Assembly (NCBI GenBank): GCA_031772625.1
Contig: CM062818.1
Coordinates: forward strand, 210,359,742-210,423,741
DNA length: 64,000 nt
Source of the DNA: Pinus tabuliformis
Taxonomy: Eukaryota; Streptophyta; Pinopsida; Pinales; Pinaceae
Direction of reading: 5' to 3'
Shown here: positions 1 to 10,581 of the stretch, piece by piece
Position numbering within the stretch: position 1 is the stretch's first letter
Layout: each line of letters begins with the position of its first letter
Program-made: the position numbers and the translations under genes
The notes under the pieces: generated by a model
The model's input: the letters and a program-made list of their open reading frames with translations, nothing else
What the model was told of the DNA's origin: nothing
Databases searched by the model: none

Positions 1-480
1 TTGATAAAAGTCATCTTTTCCATCGTAGTCCTCGGAGAGATCTTTCCAACGGGCTATCATGCATGTCAAACGGAGATAGTATGACCAATTCGCGACCTTG
101 ATGTACCAACTTACCCAAAAACAGGGCCCACAATTTGGTGTTTCATCTTCTAGGGTTAGGTTTTGGAATAAGGGTTTTCCATTGTTTCTCAACAATAAAT
201 AGGCCCTCGAGCCTCATTGTAAGACAGTTCAAAACAGTTCAGAGGCATGTAGCCGACACATCTCTTCTCAGAGATAAGCTACCATCGCTCTAGCTGGGTT
301 ATTTCTATTTGTAAGCATATTTCAGTATTCTCCATTAATGAAATGAAGTATTATTTCCGCGGCATCTCTGTTTTTATGGTTATCGCATAGTATTATTTCT
401 GTTGCATCTCTGTTTTTATGGTTATCGCATCTCTGTATTTATGGTTATCTCTGTAATCTATTGCGTTCCTGCTTAAATCC
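1..480 (+). repeat. LTR-like fragment, copy A
   Basis: A TATA-like AATAAATAGG near 194-203 is followed about 140 bp later by a polyadenylation-like AATGAAA near 338, the usual plant LTR order of promoter then poly(A) signal. Positions about 255-475 recur with many changes at 945-1125. The tail holds short repeats of a TTTTTATGGTTATCGCATCTCTG-like unit. The left edge lies outside the window and I found no coding sequence. It could be a solo or truncated LTR. Confidence 0.45.
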
Positions 481-944
481 GGATCAGACAACTTATTCAA
501 AAATACAAAAATATGTTTTTTCCAGATGTTACTGTAGAAGTAGCTTAGACACATGCATCTTACCTTCCTAGAAGTAATGGCATCCCTTTCAGTAGTTTGC
601 ATTCCCTCCTTTGCATCAATAGGACTAGCTCGTAGAGTTAGGGTTTGCTAGGGTTTGTGTTTTCCTTGAGTTTTCAATCTCTTTTTGCAAATACATTAGC
701 TTCCTTCGAGTTAGATTTCATCCATCAATTAAAAATCTTCTTCTAATAGCTCATAGAAGTTTGCTTAAGCTCCTAGCAGACTTGTGCCAGCTGACCAAGT
801 GACAGCTGCGGCAAGAGCTAGTACTTGTGCCTACAGCACCGTCGCTTCCAAGTTTGTTACGAACTACCGGGTTGATAAAATTAAATAAGGGAGTTCCAGG
901 AGTTGCAAAATTATTGTTCCAATACTGGAGCCCACCAGTAGACA
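481..944. other. No gene recognised between the two LTR-like copies
   Basis: A 65-codon minus-strand reading frame lies at 751-948 but shows no family signature. The sequence may be internal or leader sequence of the same unidentified retroelement. I see no zinc knuckle, protease, RT or integrase motif. Confidence 0.3.
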
Positions 945-1128
945 CCACATATCTTCTCAGAGATAAGCTACCTTCGCCCTAGCTAGTTTATTTCCATTTA
1001 TGTTTGTAAGCATATTTCAGTATTTTATAGTAATGAAATGAAGTATTATTTCTGTTGCATCTCTATATGTATGGTTATATCTATAATTTGTTGTGTTCTT
1101 GTTTAAATCTGAATCGTTGGTAGATACT
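945..1128 (+). repeat. LTR-like fragment, copy B (truncated)
   Basis: It matches 255-475: the shared stretch runs from TTCTCAGAGATAAGCTACC through the AATGAAATGAAGTATTATTTC segment to the AAATCTGAATC end. It starts in the middle of the unit, so it is 5' truncated. It abuts the integrase remnant of element 1 at about 1130, which looks like a rearrangement or insertion breakpoint. Confidence 0.45.
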
Positions 1129-1159
1129 GCAAAAAATGTTTCAAATGGCGATCAATTAG

Positions 1160-2158
1160 TCAAAGAATGTAAGGCTCCATTGTAAGCATGTTGCACATAA
1201 GGTAAAGATTCATCTCACAACTTAGGATGTTTAAGGCATAGCCTTGGAGAATATGTATGACTGTTTTTTTCACCACTTCTATCTGTCCATCAGTCTGTGG
1301 ATGAAAATTTGTGTTCTTCTTCAAATTTGTGTCCATGAGTCCCCACAAAGATGACTAAAAATCTCCTAGAAAACGAGTGCCTCGATCAGAAATAATGGAA
1401 GTAGGTAACCAAAAATGAACCCATACTTGTTCGAAGAACATCTTTGGAGATTGTTCAGTTTTCACTTGCTTTTTGCACGAAACAAGAATGAACATCTTCT
1501 TGAATCTGTCAACCACAACATACATGTAACCATGCCCTCTCCGAGACATAGCAAGTCCTCCAACAAAATCCATGGAAATGATGTCCCATGGTTGCAAAGG
1601 AACTGGAAGTGGCATGTACAAACTGATATTTCAATTACTTGGCTTGTTGTTCGAACACATCACACATCCTTTAATGTACTTAACAACTATTTCATATATG
1701 CAAGACTTGTAACAATACCTTTGGATTTGTGCCATTTTTTTTCTTACTCCAAAATGTCCTAAAATGCGAGAAGAATGTGCTTCCCGAATGACATGCACTC
1801 TTTCTATCTTTGGTATGCACAACTTACCCAGATGATATAACAACCTATCATGAATATGATAATTTACTTCTTCCACCTGAGCACCATGAGTTAGTGATTC
1901 ATAAATATCTTTGAAATTAGCATTTGTACCATATTGTTCTATATAACTTTCATGTTTTAAAGAACTATTCTGAAGCACTACTAAAGCACTCAAAGATGGT
2001 CTAGACAACATATTATCTAATTTTTTTGTGACACCTTTCTTGTCCTTAATTACTAAGTGAAATTGCTGAAGAAATCCCATCCATCTGTAATGACGAGATT
2101 GTTGCAACTTAGTTTGAGACTGAACGAACTGAAGCGACTGATGATCTATGTGAATCAC
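1160..2158 (-). pseudogene. Element 1 integrase and RNase H tail (broken)
   Basis: Integrase inserts retroelement cDNA into host DNA. Reading leftward from 2158: an RNase H C-terminal segment ending in an LSRPS-type motif, a zinc-binding region with AHSSRILGHFG and CVMC, then a catalytic core with ISMDF, IISDRGTRF and FHPQTDGQIE, which supply the D, D and E positions. It is split into at least three pieces (1631-2158, 1355-1621, 1160-1348) by stops and frame changes. It ends before the C-terminal domain, where the LTR-like copy B begins. Confidence 0.8.
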
Positions 2159-3250
2159 TGTTTACTTACCCATTAAATAACGTTTCCATTTCTTAACACT
2201 TTCAACCAAAGAAAATAGTTCTTTATCATATGTCGGATAATTCATTACTGCCTTAGAAAAAGTTTCAGAATGAAAGCAAATTGGTTTCCCTTTATGAAGT
2301 AATACTGCACCCATTGCATAACCACTAGCATCTGTTTCAATTTTGAATGGTTATTGAATATCTAGTAAATCTAAGATTTGTGTTGTGACAATTTTCTACT
2401 TAAGTGTATCAAAAGATTTTTCTTGTTTTCCTCCCCACTGAAAGGGAACTTTAGAACCTATTAAGGCATGTAACGTTGATGAAATCAAATAAAAACCGAG
2501 CGATAAATTTCCTCTAATACTAAGTTACACCTATGAAACTTCTAACTTAGTCACATTCTGTGGTCTTGGCCACTTAATGTTCACATCAATTTTAGGTGGA
2601 TCTATTTTCAAACTTATACCTCCAACTATGTAACCAACATAATTCAGTGAATTTTTCCTAAACTCACATTTGTAAAGTTTAAGGTACAATTTTTCCGTGT
2701 GCAACACTTCAAAAACCTACTTAACATGCCTAACATGCTCTTCCATACTGGAACTGAAAATCAGAATATCATCTAAGTAGATTATGACAAATTTATCAAT
2801 GTATGGGCAGAATGCATCATGCATAACCTGCATGAAAGTTGTTGGCACATTATACAACCCATAAGGCATTACTAACCATTCAAATAGTCCCCGCCTAGTT
2901 TTGAATGCAGTTTTCCATATGTCATTTTCTGCAATGCGAATTGATGATACCCACTTCACAAATCTAACTTAGTGAAATAAACAACAATTTGCATTTGATT
3001 GAGTAAATCATAATCCTAGGAAGAGGATACCTGATTTTAATTGTGATTTCGTTTAAGGCCCTAATGTCGACACACATTCTCCATGTCACATATTTCTTAG
3101 GAACCAAAATTATAGGTGAACCACATGGAGATGAACTAGGTCAAATGAAACCTTTTTCAATCAATTCCTGGATTTGTTTCTTTATTTATTCATTCTCTAT
3201 AACTAACATGTGATACATTATGATATTAAGAAGAGGGGCATCGGCATCAA
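2159..3250 (-). pseudogene. Element 1 reverse transcriptase / RNase H core (heavily degraded)
   Basis: RT copies the element RNA into cDNA. The clearest open piece is 2717-2959, with YLDDILIFS (catalytic Asp pair at about 2768-2773) preceded by a VMPYGL motif. Further right, about 3000-3180, out-of-frame stretches read as the [12 protein letters not shown] and WRMCVD motifs of the RT fingers. The RNase H core (about 2170-2400) is recognisable only in fragments. No continuous frame survives. Confidence 0.7.
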
Positions 3251-3437
3251 TTGTATCTCATGTTGTATTTCTCGTTTAAGGAATATGTTTTGATTCTTTA
3301 TATATATTTTGAAAAGAATCTACGATTTTAACCAAACTATCTTTAAAATGGGGTTCAGAACTTGAGAAAGCATCATGTTGATATTTTTGTTGTTCTTTTA
3401 CAACCATGAGTACATATCTCTTACTTGAACTTATTAA

Positions 3438-3953
3438 TCACTTCATCTGATTAACTGAAACTAAATCCAAGTGTGATTTGAGTTTATGTGCCCTGATAAT
3501 ATATTCAATCCCATCTTTCTTAAGGTGATATTTACACTCTTTCCTATGAAACACTGCATCACGATCATATAGATAAGGACTTCCTAGCACTACTCCACAT
3601 ATGTCTACTGGAATCACATCTAAATCCACTTCAAAAACAAAATTAGTTGTGATGACAAATTTTAACTGACACTCCTTTGTGACATTATTTTGAGTTTATT
3701 TATTTAGCCAACCTAATGGGTATGGTCTTGGATGATTTTGTGTCTCCAGAACCAATTTCTTAACTAAATCTTCAGATATTAAATTTTCTTGTGATCCACC
3801 TTCAAATAATGTATCTATTTTCTTATGCTTAGAATTTATCCTTATATGAAATAATTCAACCCTTTTATCCTCATTCAAATGATTTATGTTTGAAGAAGAT
3901 GTAGAAGTACTAGAACTTGAACGAGTGTCAGAAGTTTTACCTATAGAAACCAT
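3438..3953 (-). pseudogene. Element 1 protease region (broken)
   Basis: The aspartic protease would mature the Gag-Pol polyprotein. The active-site region in 3696-3953 reads DTLFEGGSQENLIS, where the usual D-S/T-G triad is altered to E-G-G. The separate piece 3438-3629 carries the VVLGSPYLYDRDA-type stretch found downstream of the flap in plant gypsy proteases. The two pieces are in different frames. Confidence 0.6.
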
Positions 3954-4076
3954 TGCGGTTATTTTCTTTTCATCACTTGAGTCAGAGCCTAGATCTTGTT
4001 GGATTGCTGCATTAGCCTTCTTTTCACCTTTCTTCTTCTGGAACTTCTTTGGTCTAAGTTCTGGGTGAAGTTTCCA

Positions 4077-5060
4077 ACATTTGGATTCATCATGTCGAAT
4101 CCTCTAGCAATGCGTACAAGTAGGTATTTCACTTTCCTTCTGAGTTGTCGTTGATATCTTTCCCTTCAAGCTACTCTTCCTCTTGTTGTCTCTTGATTCA
4201 TTCATTTCCAACTACTTGGATGGTTTCTGTGAAAACTTGGACAGTCTTCCACCTGATTCAATATGCATGGCTTGAACACACACTACATCAAAGTCATGAG
4301 GATTAAACATCAATAATGTATGTTGTAAATATGAATGTAAGCTTCCAATGTACTTTAATAAAGTTTCACATGTATCTAATGGAATACCAAGCACTAAATC
4401 TTTCTTCCCGAACTCCTGAGTAAACTCCTGAACATTCTTCCCTTTACCTTGCTTCAAATGATGCCAATTAATAGTAGCTTGTTGCATGTATCCCAAAGGA
4501 TAGAATTTTTTCCTAAGAGATTTTGAAAACTTAGACCATGAAAAGATGACTTTACCTTTCTGCTTTAAATCTATTTGAGTTTTACTTTCCCACTAGATTA
4601 AAATTCCGTCGTGCCCCCCCCTCACCCCCATTCTAAGTGTAGCTAACTAAATTTTCATTTTTTCATCAGAAATGTTCTGAATATGAAAATACACTTCTAA
4701 CTTCTCAATCGAGTTATCTAACTTTTCAGGATTCATTTTGCCACCATAAATAGGTATCTCAAGCTTTACATCAAGTTTCAAAAGAGATGATTTCTTAGGT
4801 TATTTTCTATTTTAGAATCTAAATTGGAAGAAGAAGAAGATGATGATGATGATGATGGAGATGATGGAGGAGAAGGAGGTTTATTATCCTTGCATTTTCC
4901 CTTGTCCTTCTTCGACGTCTTTGAAGAAGAATTTGCATCTCTCGCCTTATTATCTTCGTAGAGTTCTCCCAACATCTGTTGCATGCTCAAAAACACTTTT
5001 TGAAACTATTCCTCGCTCATCTTCATTTCATGAGTTTCACCTGTGTCAAATCCTGTCATT
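4077..5060 (-). pseudogene. Element 1 gag with zinc knuckle (broken)
   Basis: Gag forms the virus-like particle. The N-terminal part (4778-4996) includes a serine run encoded by a (GAT)n-like tract near 4834-4862. The middle part (4212-4496) resembles the plant retrotransposon gag domain (GYMQQATINW, HHLKQGKG, VQEFTQEF). A CX2C...H...C knuckle lies at 4077-4118 and contains an in-frame stop. Frames change several times. Confidence 0.65.
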
Positions 5061-5184
5061 ATCTATTTATGAGCATGTTTTCTCTTTCCAATTTCTGGAT
5101 TGAACTCCTCAAGTGTTCCTTCTCCACGTCGTGACCTTGACCTAGTTAATGTTCACTGGAAAATATTCTAAAAAACGCAACCTA

Positions 5185-5195
5185 CTCTGATACCA
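5185..5195 (-). other. Element 1 primer-binding site (tRNA-iMet type)
   Basis: The minus strand reads TGGTATCAGAG, matching the complement of the plant initiator tRNA-Met 3' end. It sits between the gag leader and the LTR remnant, as expected for a minus-strand element. Confidence 0.8.
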
Positions 5196-5197
5196 AA

Positions 5198-5261
5198 TTA
5201 TAATCTAATATTAATCATAAACTAAACTGAAGTAGAATTGATTATTTTCCAATAGGGAATT
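5198..5261 (-). repeat. Element 1 5' LTR, inner part
   Basis: These 64 bp lie between the element 1 primer site and the insertion point of element 2, so by position they are the U5 end of element 1's LTR. The last five bases (GAATT) are the target duplication shared with 10582-10586. No second LTR is available to confirm. Confidence 0.6.
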
Positions 5262-5593
5262 TGTTATGAAACCAGCTCACAAAAAGATAGAAAAGAGAGA
5301 TCCATGCCTTAGAATTCAGCCTCTTCGAGGGGGCAACCTCCTTTACATTACATAAATGAACAATTCTTGGATGATTCAAATGACAAAACCTCCTTTCTAT
5401 ATATAGGAGTCTATGGAGTCACAATATAATCCAGCCGACCTAACAATAATAATATAAAGCCACAAAAATAACAATAGAGGGATTCTATGGGCACATTAAT
5501 AACAATATGGGGGCAATGGGGGCACAACAATATAAATAAGGGGTATAACTACAATAGTAATGGGGTAATTACTAGTATTATAGGGACCCAACA
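5262..5593 (-). repeat. Element 2 3' LTR
   Basis: It runs TGTTATGAAACC...GGGACCCAACA on the plus strand and is 332 bp, matching 10250-10581 with five substitutions. A TATATATAG box lies at about 5397-5405 (minus-strand promoter). Confidence 0.95.
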
Positions 5594-5609
5594 TGCCCCT
5601 CTCCTTCAA
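5594..5609 (-). other. Element 2 polypurine tract
   Basis: The minus strand reads GAAGGAGAGGGGCA immediately before the 3' LTR, the expected place for plus-strand priming. Confidence 0.85.
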
Positions 5610-5626
5610 AAAAGTGTTGTCCTCAA

Positions 5627-5952
5627 CGCTTGAGTAGTTTTGGATACTTCTGCATAAAATTCTCATCCTCCCATGTGGAATCTTCAGCGGATAAGTTCTT
5701 CCACTTGATAAGGTACTCTGAAATTGATCGATTTCATAGCTGTCAAGTTCTTTTTTCTATAACTGCTTCCGGTTCCAATATAATTTTTCCTTCCTCGTCA
5801 AGTTCTGGCAATATTGTTTGAACTCGGAGCTTGTCGCCTATAACCTTCTTTAAGCATGAAACATGGAAAACTGGGTGCAATCGAGAAGCTGCAGGAAGAT
5901 CCAATTTGTATGCCATAGTACCAATATTTTGCAACACCTTGTACGGACCGTA
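5627..5952 (-). pseudogene. Element 2 integrase C-terminal domain and chromodomain (stop-interrupted)
   Basis: This continues the pol frame after a TAG stop at 5953-5955. The first part (to about 5743) has the GTMAYKLDLP and HPVFHVSCLKK motifs of the integrase C-terminal domain. Two more in-frame TGA stops follow. A chromodomain-like segment (SEYLIKWKNL, EDSTWEDE) then ends at a TGA near 5627. Chromodomains of chromoviruses bind histone marks and guide integration. All breaks are nonsense changes; the frame itself is kept. Confidence 0.85.
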
Positions 5953-8790
5953 CTACTTTGGTGATAATTTATTATCCTTCTTAGCTTGCTTGAGGGACAT
6001 TTTCTTATATGGTTGTAGCCGTAGGAATACCCAATCACCTACATCAAAACTTCTTTCACTGTGATGTTGATCTGCCTGTTGTTTCATTCTATTTTGTGCC
6101 AACGCGAGGTTATCCTTTAAGAGTTGGAGGACTTGTTGTTGATGTTCGATGTGATGTTCCACTACCTGAACCTTACAATTTTCTCTTAAATATGATGTGA
6201 TGGATGGTGGTTGATACCCATAAAGTGCCATAAATGGGGTCATTTTTGTTGTTGTATGAAAGGAAGTGTTATACCACCATTCAGCCAGAGGCAACCATTT
6301 GACCCATTGTGTCTGTTTATCAGATACAAAGCAACGAAGATATCCTTCCAAACATTTGTTTACTATCTCAGTTTGCCCATCAGATTGAGGATGATAAGAT
6401 GAGCTATCAGCGAACTGAGTACCAAGACAAGAAAATAATTGTGTCCAAAAATTTCCAGTGAAAATGGGATCTCTGTCACTTACAATAATCTTTGGGTTTC
6501 CATGTAGCTTTTGAATAAGTGCCCACACTTCTTCGTCATTCTTCCATTCCTCCCTTGCTTCATTTATCCAATCTGGTTGGATGATAGAAATAACGCACAA
6601 CAATGCTTCCACATCCTCATCCTTCCTTGAGAGTGCATCTGCCACCACATTTTGCTTCCCTTTTTTGTAGATGATTTCAAAGTCATAACCCAACATCTTT
6701 GTGACCCAATTTTGTTGCTCTTCAGAGGATAATCTTTGTTCTAAAAAGTATTTAAGGCTATCATGATTCGTTTTTACCTTGAAGTGTCTTCGCATTAGGT
6801 AGGGTCGCCATTTCTTAAGTGCATGGAGTATTGCCAACATTTCCTTCTCATAAATAGCTTTGCTTAGAAACTTTCCCTTGATTGGACGACTTTCAAAAGC
6901 AATGGGTCTTTCATCTTGCATTAGAACATCACCAATTCCATTTCCTGAAGCATCACATTCCACAATAAAGGTTTTTGTGAAGTCCGGTGTACCTAAGATC
7001 GGTGCTTGGCACATTGCCTCTTTAAGATGTTCAAAGGCCTTTGTTGCTTCCGGAGTCCATGAAAATGCATCTTTCTTCAATAATGTCATTAGAGGTGCTG
7101 CTATTCTCCCATAATTCTTAACAAACTTGCGATAATACCCTGTCAACCCAAGAAATCCGCGCAAATGCCTTATGGATGTGGGGATTTTCCATTCCTTAAT
7201 GGCTTTAATTTTGGTAGGGTCTACCTTAACTCCTTCATGAGATACAATATGACCCAAATATTCCACCTCCTGGACTCCAAAGAGACATTTGGATCTTTTG
7301 GCATATAATTGTTTCTCCTCCAATAGTTGTAGCACCCTGTCAACATGTTCAACATGATCCTTCCAAGACTTGCTGTAGATAAGTATATCATCAAAAAATA
7401 CTAACACAAATTTTCTAAGGAATGGTTTGAAAATTGAATTCATCAAACCTTGAAATGTTGAAGGTGCATTGGTAAGGCCAAAAGGCATGACCAAAAATTC
7501 ATAATGACCCTCATGAGTTCTAAATTCCATTTTCGGAATGTCTTCAATCTTCATTCTGATTTGATGATATCCTGAACGAAGATCCAACTTGGTGAAGTAA
7601 ATTGATCCATGAAATTCATCCAGTAATTCATCAATGACAGGAATGGGGAACTTATCTTTAATAGTGAGCTTTTTGAGCTCCCTATAATCTGGACACATGC
7701 GCCATGATCCATCCTTCTTGTGCACCAATACTACTGGAGCAGAGAAAGAACTTTGACTCGGTTGAATTATACCAGCCTCTAGCATTTCTGCAACCATACG
7801 TTCAATTTCACTTTTTTGGACATAGGGATATCTGTACGGCCTGATGTTTGGAGGAACACTTCCTAGAATCAGATGAATAGCATGATCATGATCACGCATA
7901 GGTGGGAGACCTTTGGGAGTCTCAAATACCTTGGAATGATTGTCCAGGACTTTTTGGAGATCTGGAGAAATAGATGATTCTAATGTGGAAACATCTAGCG
8001 AACATAATTGTGCAATTACACCCCTTTGCTCCTTTTTTAGAAGCTTTGTCATACCATTAGAGCTGATTATCTTTCCTGGTTTCCCTGCAATACCCCTTAA
8101 TTCAACTTCCTTTCCTTCCACAGAAAATTTGATGAAAAGTTCTTGAAAATTAAAAGCTATTGTACCCAAGGATTGTAGCCATTGGACTCCTAGTACAACA
8201 TCAACACCTCCCATTGGAATGGAAAGCATTGGGCTAGTCAATACATATTCTCCCATGGATAGCTTGATATTATGGCACTTTCCAGAGCAATTTATTGTTC
8301 CTCCATTTGCAATCATCACTTGACACTCTGGTGCTAGATATAGGAAGCAATTCAATTCTTTTGCTACCCTACAATGAATAAAATTGTGGGTGCTTCTTGA
8401 ATCAATCAACACTATCACCTTTTTCTTCTTGATTTGTCCTTCTATCTTGATGGTTTGAGGAGTGGTAATTCCCGCCAATGCATTACAAGATATGGTCGGA
8501 TTTATTTGTTCTTCATCTAGGCTTTGTTCCTGGAGCATATCCTGTTCTTTTGACCTTTCTTGCTCCTTTTCTTCTTCCTCTTCACAATCTATGTAGAATA
8601 ATTTCTTCTCAGCACACTTATGACCTTTAGTGTATTTGCTATCACAAATATAACAAAGCCCTTTTGCTCTTTTTTCTTCCAATTGTTGTGGTGTCAACCT
8701 TATAGGTTGTGGAAGACTAGGGGCAACTGCACTTCCGTCTTTATAGTTGTGAGTGGTATGCTTCCTGGTTGCCATAATTTTGCTTTCCAT
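5953..8790 (-). pseudogene. Element 2 Gag-Pol main reading frame, 945 residues, integrase internally deleted
   Basis: Domains in order: zinc knuckle at residues 46-59 (CYIC...GHKC); protease about 125-215 with IDSRST at the active site, so the usual Gly after Asp-Ser is Arg; RT about 320-545 with FFDD at 465-468; RNase H about 605-720 with ECDASG, and TNH where TDH is usual; then an abrupt junction near residues 761-763 into the second half of the integrase core (SDRD, Asp 772; QTE, Glu 808). The HHCC zinc domain and the first catalytic Asp of integrase are missing, without loss of frame. The frame joins gag upstream through two stops. Confidence 0.92.
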
Positions 8791-9623
8791 TTTTCTTGCT
8801 AACCTGAATGCCTTCTCTAATGAATCAGGTTCCCAAAGTCAAACATCATGTTGGATATTATCCTTTAAAGACCCTATGAACACATCAATCCTATGCTACT
8901 CTGGAATATCTTTTACCCTTATGTTCAATTTTTGGAACTCCTCAATGTGCTCCATTATTGAACCCTTTTGTTTGAGACTTATCAATTGGCTAAAAAAAGT
9001 GTTGCTTTTTGTATCCTCATAATGTGCTATCAATTCTTCCGTAAAAATTGCCCAAGTGATAAATTGTTTACGAGAACAAGGCCATTGATACCATACAAAT
9101 TGATTTGGTTCCAAATATAAAGTTGCCATACGTACCTTTTGTGTGTTTTGCACATTATTGAGATCGAAGAACTGCTCCATCTGTAATATCCATGTGGCGG
9201 GATCCTTGCCATCAAACTTCCTCATATCAATTTTTGGAATATGGTGGGTCTTCGATCCAACATTAGAGTCTATGGAATCATGATTAACATTTCTTTTGTT
9301 CACATCATGAGTTTCCTTTACAACCTTTTCACCATTAGTAAGTATTTCTTGTAGAAAATTTGTCAAATCTGTCTTCAAATCTGCCATGTCTGTCTTCAAA
9401 TCTGTCCTCAAATCTGTCTTTAGATCTTCTTAGCTTCCATGCCCTTTATCTTAGATTCCACGCCATTTATCTTAGCATCTGTTAGCTTTTTTGAGCGTGA
9501 CATTTGTTGCACTTGTTCTTGTAATTTTGATATATCATGTAGCATTTCTTCCTCTTCTTCATGAGTCATGCTATAGCTTTCAGGTTCCTTACTAGGTGTT
9601 CACATTTTCTTTCCTCGGGGCAT
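8791..9623 (-). pseudogene. Element 2 gag (frameshift and stops)
   Basis: A start at 9623 (MPRGKK) is followed at once by a TGA (9600-9602). A coiled-coil-like segment and a frame change near 9430 come next. The main piece is 8896-9411, with the gag core (KIDMRKFDGKDPATWI, QMEQFFDLN, FTEELIAHYED, SLKQKGSIMEHIEEF). A TAG at 8896-8898 and a TGA near 8838 interrupt the same frame before it merges with pol. A repeated KTDL/M motif stands at the start of the 8896-9411 piece. Intact copies would make one Gag-Pol protein. Confidence 0.85.
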
Positions 9624-10235
9624 CAGTTACCGATAATAATGCTTTACTATGCCCTTTGAATTCCTTCAAACCAAGCTTATGCAAAACAAAAAATAAAAAC
9701 TACACACCCTTTTTTACTTTGTAGAAGCCTGATATTGAATCTGATGTATCTCTGTAATTTCGAATCATCCAGTTCTGAAATTGTGACCTATAGTAGCCTT
9801 CTATGTCCTCTTTCCAATTCCACTAGTCTGATCCAAATTGGATTCTCCAAGAAAGAGTTATGCACAATCTCCCGCAGTGACCTGATTATAGACTATTTCA
9901 GTAGAGCGAACTTGTGTGAAGTACCACGTGTCACTGTTTCAACCTTTGACTCTGAAAAATATATAAATGAAAACTAAAGTCCGTCCTCTTTCTGTACCTT
10001 CTTACGAAATTTCAATCCGATGCTCAGAAAGAAAGTTATGGCAATTTTCCCCAGGTCACCTGTTTTGAGTGTAATTCAGGAGTCTGCAAAAAGACCAACT
10101 TCTCAAATGGGTTTTTTTTGCGCGATTTCTTCTCAAATGGTTTTTTTTTTGCGACTTCTGAAACGTCACAGAAAAAAAGTTATAGCGAAAATGCCACGAT
10201 GACCTGTTTGGAGCAGCGAAACCCTAGAATCCAAA
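9624..10235 (-). other. Element 2 leader between primer site and gag
   Basis: There is no gene. A short near-direct repeat (TTCTCAAATGG followed by a T run and GCG) lies at about 10096-10152. Short open frames here show no domain and are treated as chance. Confidence 0.7.
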
Positions 10236-10247
10236 GCTCTGATACCA
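10236..10247 (-). other. Element 2 primer-binding site (tRNA-iMet)
   Basis: The minus strand reads TGGTATCAGAGC, a full 12-base match to the complement of the plant initiator tRNA-Met 3' end. It lies 2 bp inside the 5' LTR. Confidence 0.92.
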
Positions 10248-10249
10248 AA

Positions 10250-10581
10250 TGTTATGAAACCAGCTCACAAAAATATAGAAAAGAGAGATCCACGCCTTAG
10301 AATTCAGCCTCTTCGAGGGGGAAACCTCCTTTACATTACATAAATGAACAATTCTTGGATGATTCAAATGACAAAACCTCCTTTCTATATATAGGAGTCT
10401 ATGGAGTCACAATATAATCCAGCCGACCTAACAATAATAATATAAAGCCACAAAAATAACAATAGAGGGATTCTATGGGCACATTAATAACAATATGGGG
10501 GCAATGGGCGCACAAAAATATAAATAAGGGGTATAACTACAATAGTAATGGGGTAATTACTAGTATTATAGGGACCCAACA
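10250..10581 (-). repeat. Element 2 5' LTR
   Basis: 332 bp, TG...CA, five substitutions from the 3' LTR. For a minus-strand element the 5' LTR is the right-hand one, which fits the primer site position. Confidence 0.95.
10385..10393 (-). promoter_or_regulatory. TATA box of element 2
   Basis: TATATATAG on the minus strand within the 5' LTR, about 135 bp from the LTR/primer-site border. The same box is kept in the 3' LTR. The role is inferred from position. Confidence 0.6.

Larger units (their letters stand above)
5262..10581 (-). mobile_element. Element 2: Ty3/gypsy chromovirus, structurally complete with two LTRs and TSD
   Basis: Two 332-bp LTRs (5262-5593 and 10250-10581), each starting TG and ending CA on the plus strand, flank a minus-strand gag-pol. 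A perfect 5-bp target duplication GAATT flanks the whole (5257-5261 and 10582-10586). The primer site and polypurine tract sit next to the correct LTRs. I count five differences between the LTRs, so the insertion is fairly recent. It landed in the LTR of element 1. The integrase carries an internal deletion and a chromodomain remnant follows, so this copy is not autonomous. Confidence 0.95.

Noticed and set aside
751-948. 65-residue minus-strand ORF between LTR-like copies
   Set aside because: No recognisable motif and no homologous frame elsewhere in the window.
10020-10300. Two ~60-residue ORFs near the element 2 primer site
   Set aside because: They lie in the leader and LTR of a minus-strand element, overlap each other and have no domain.
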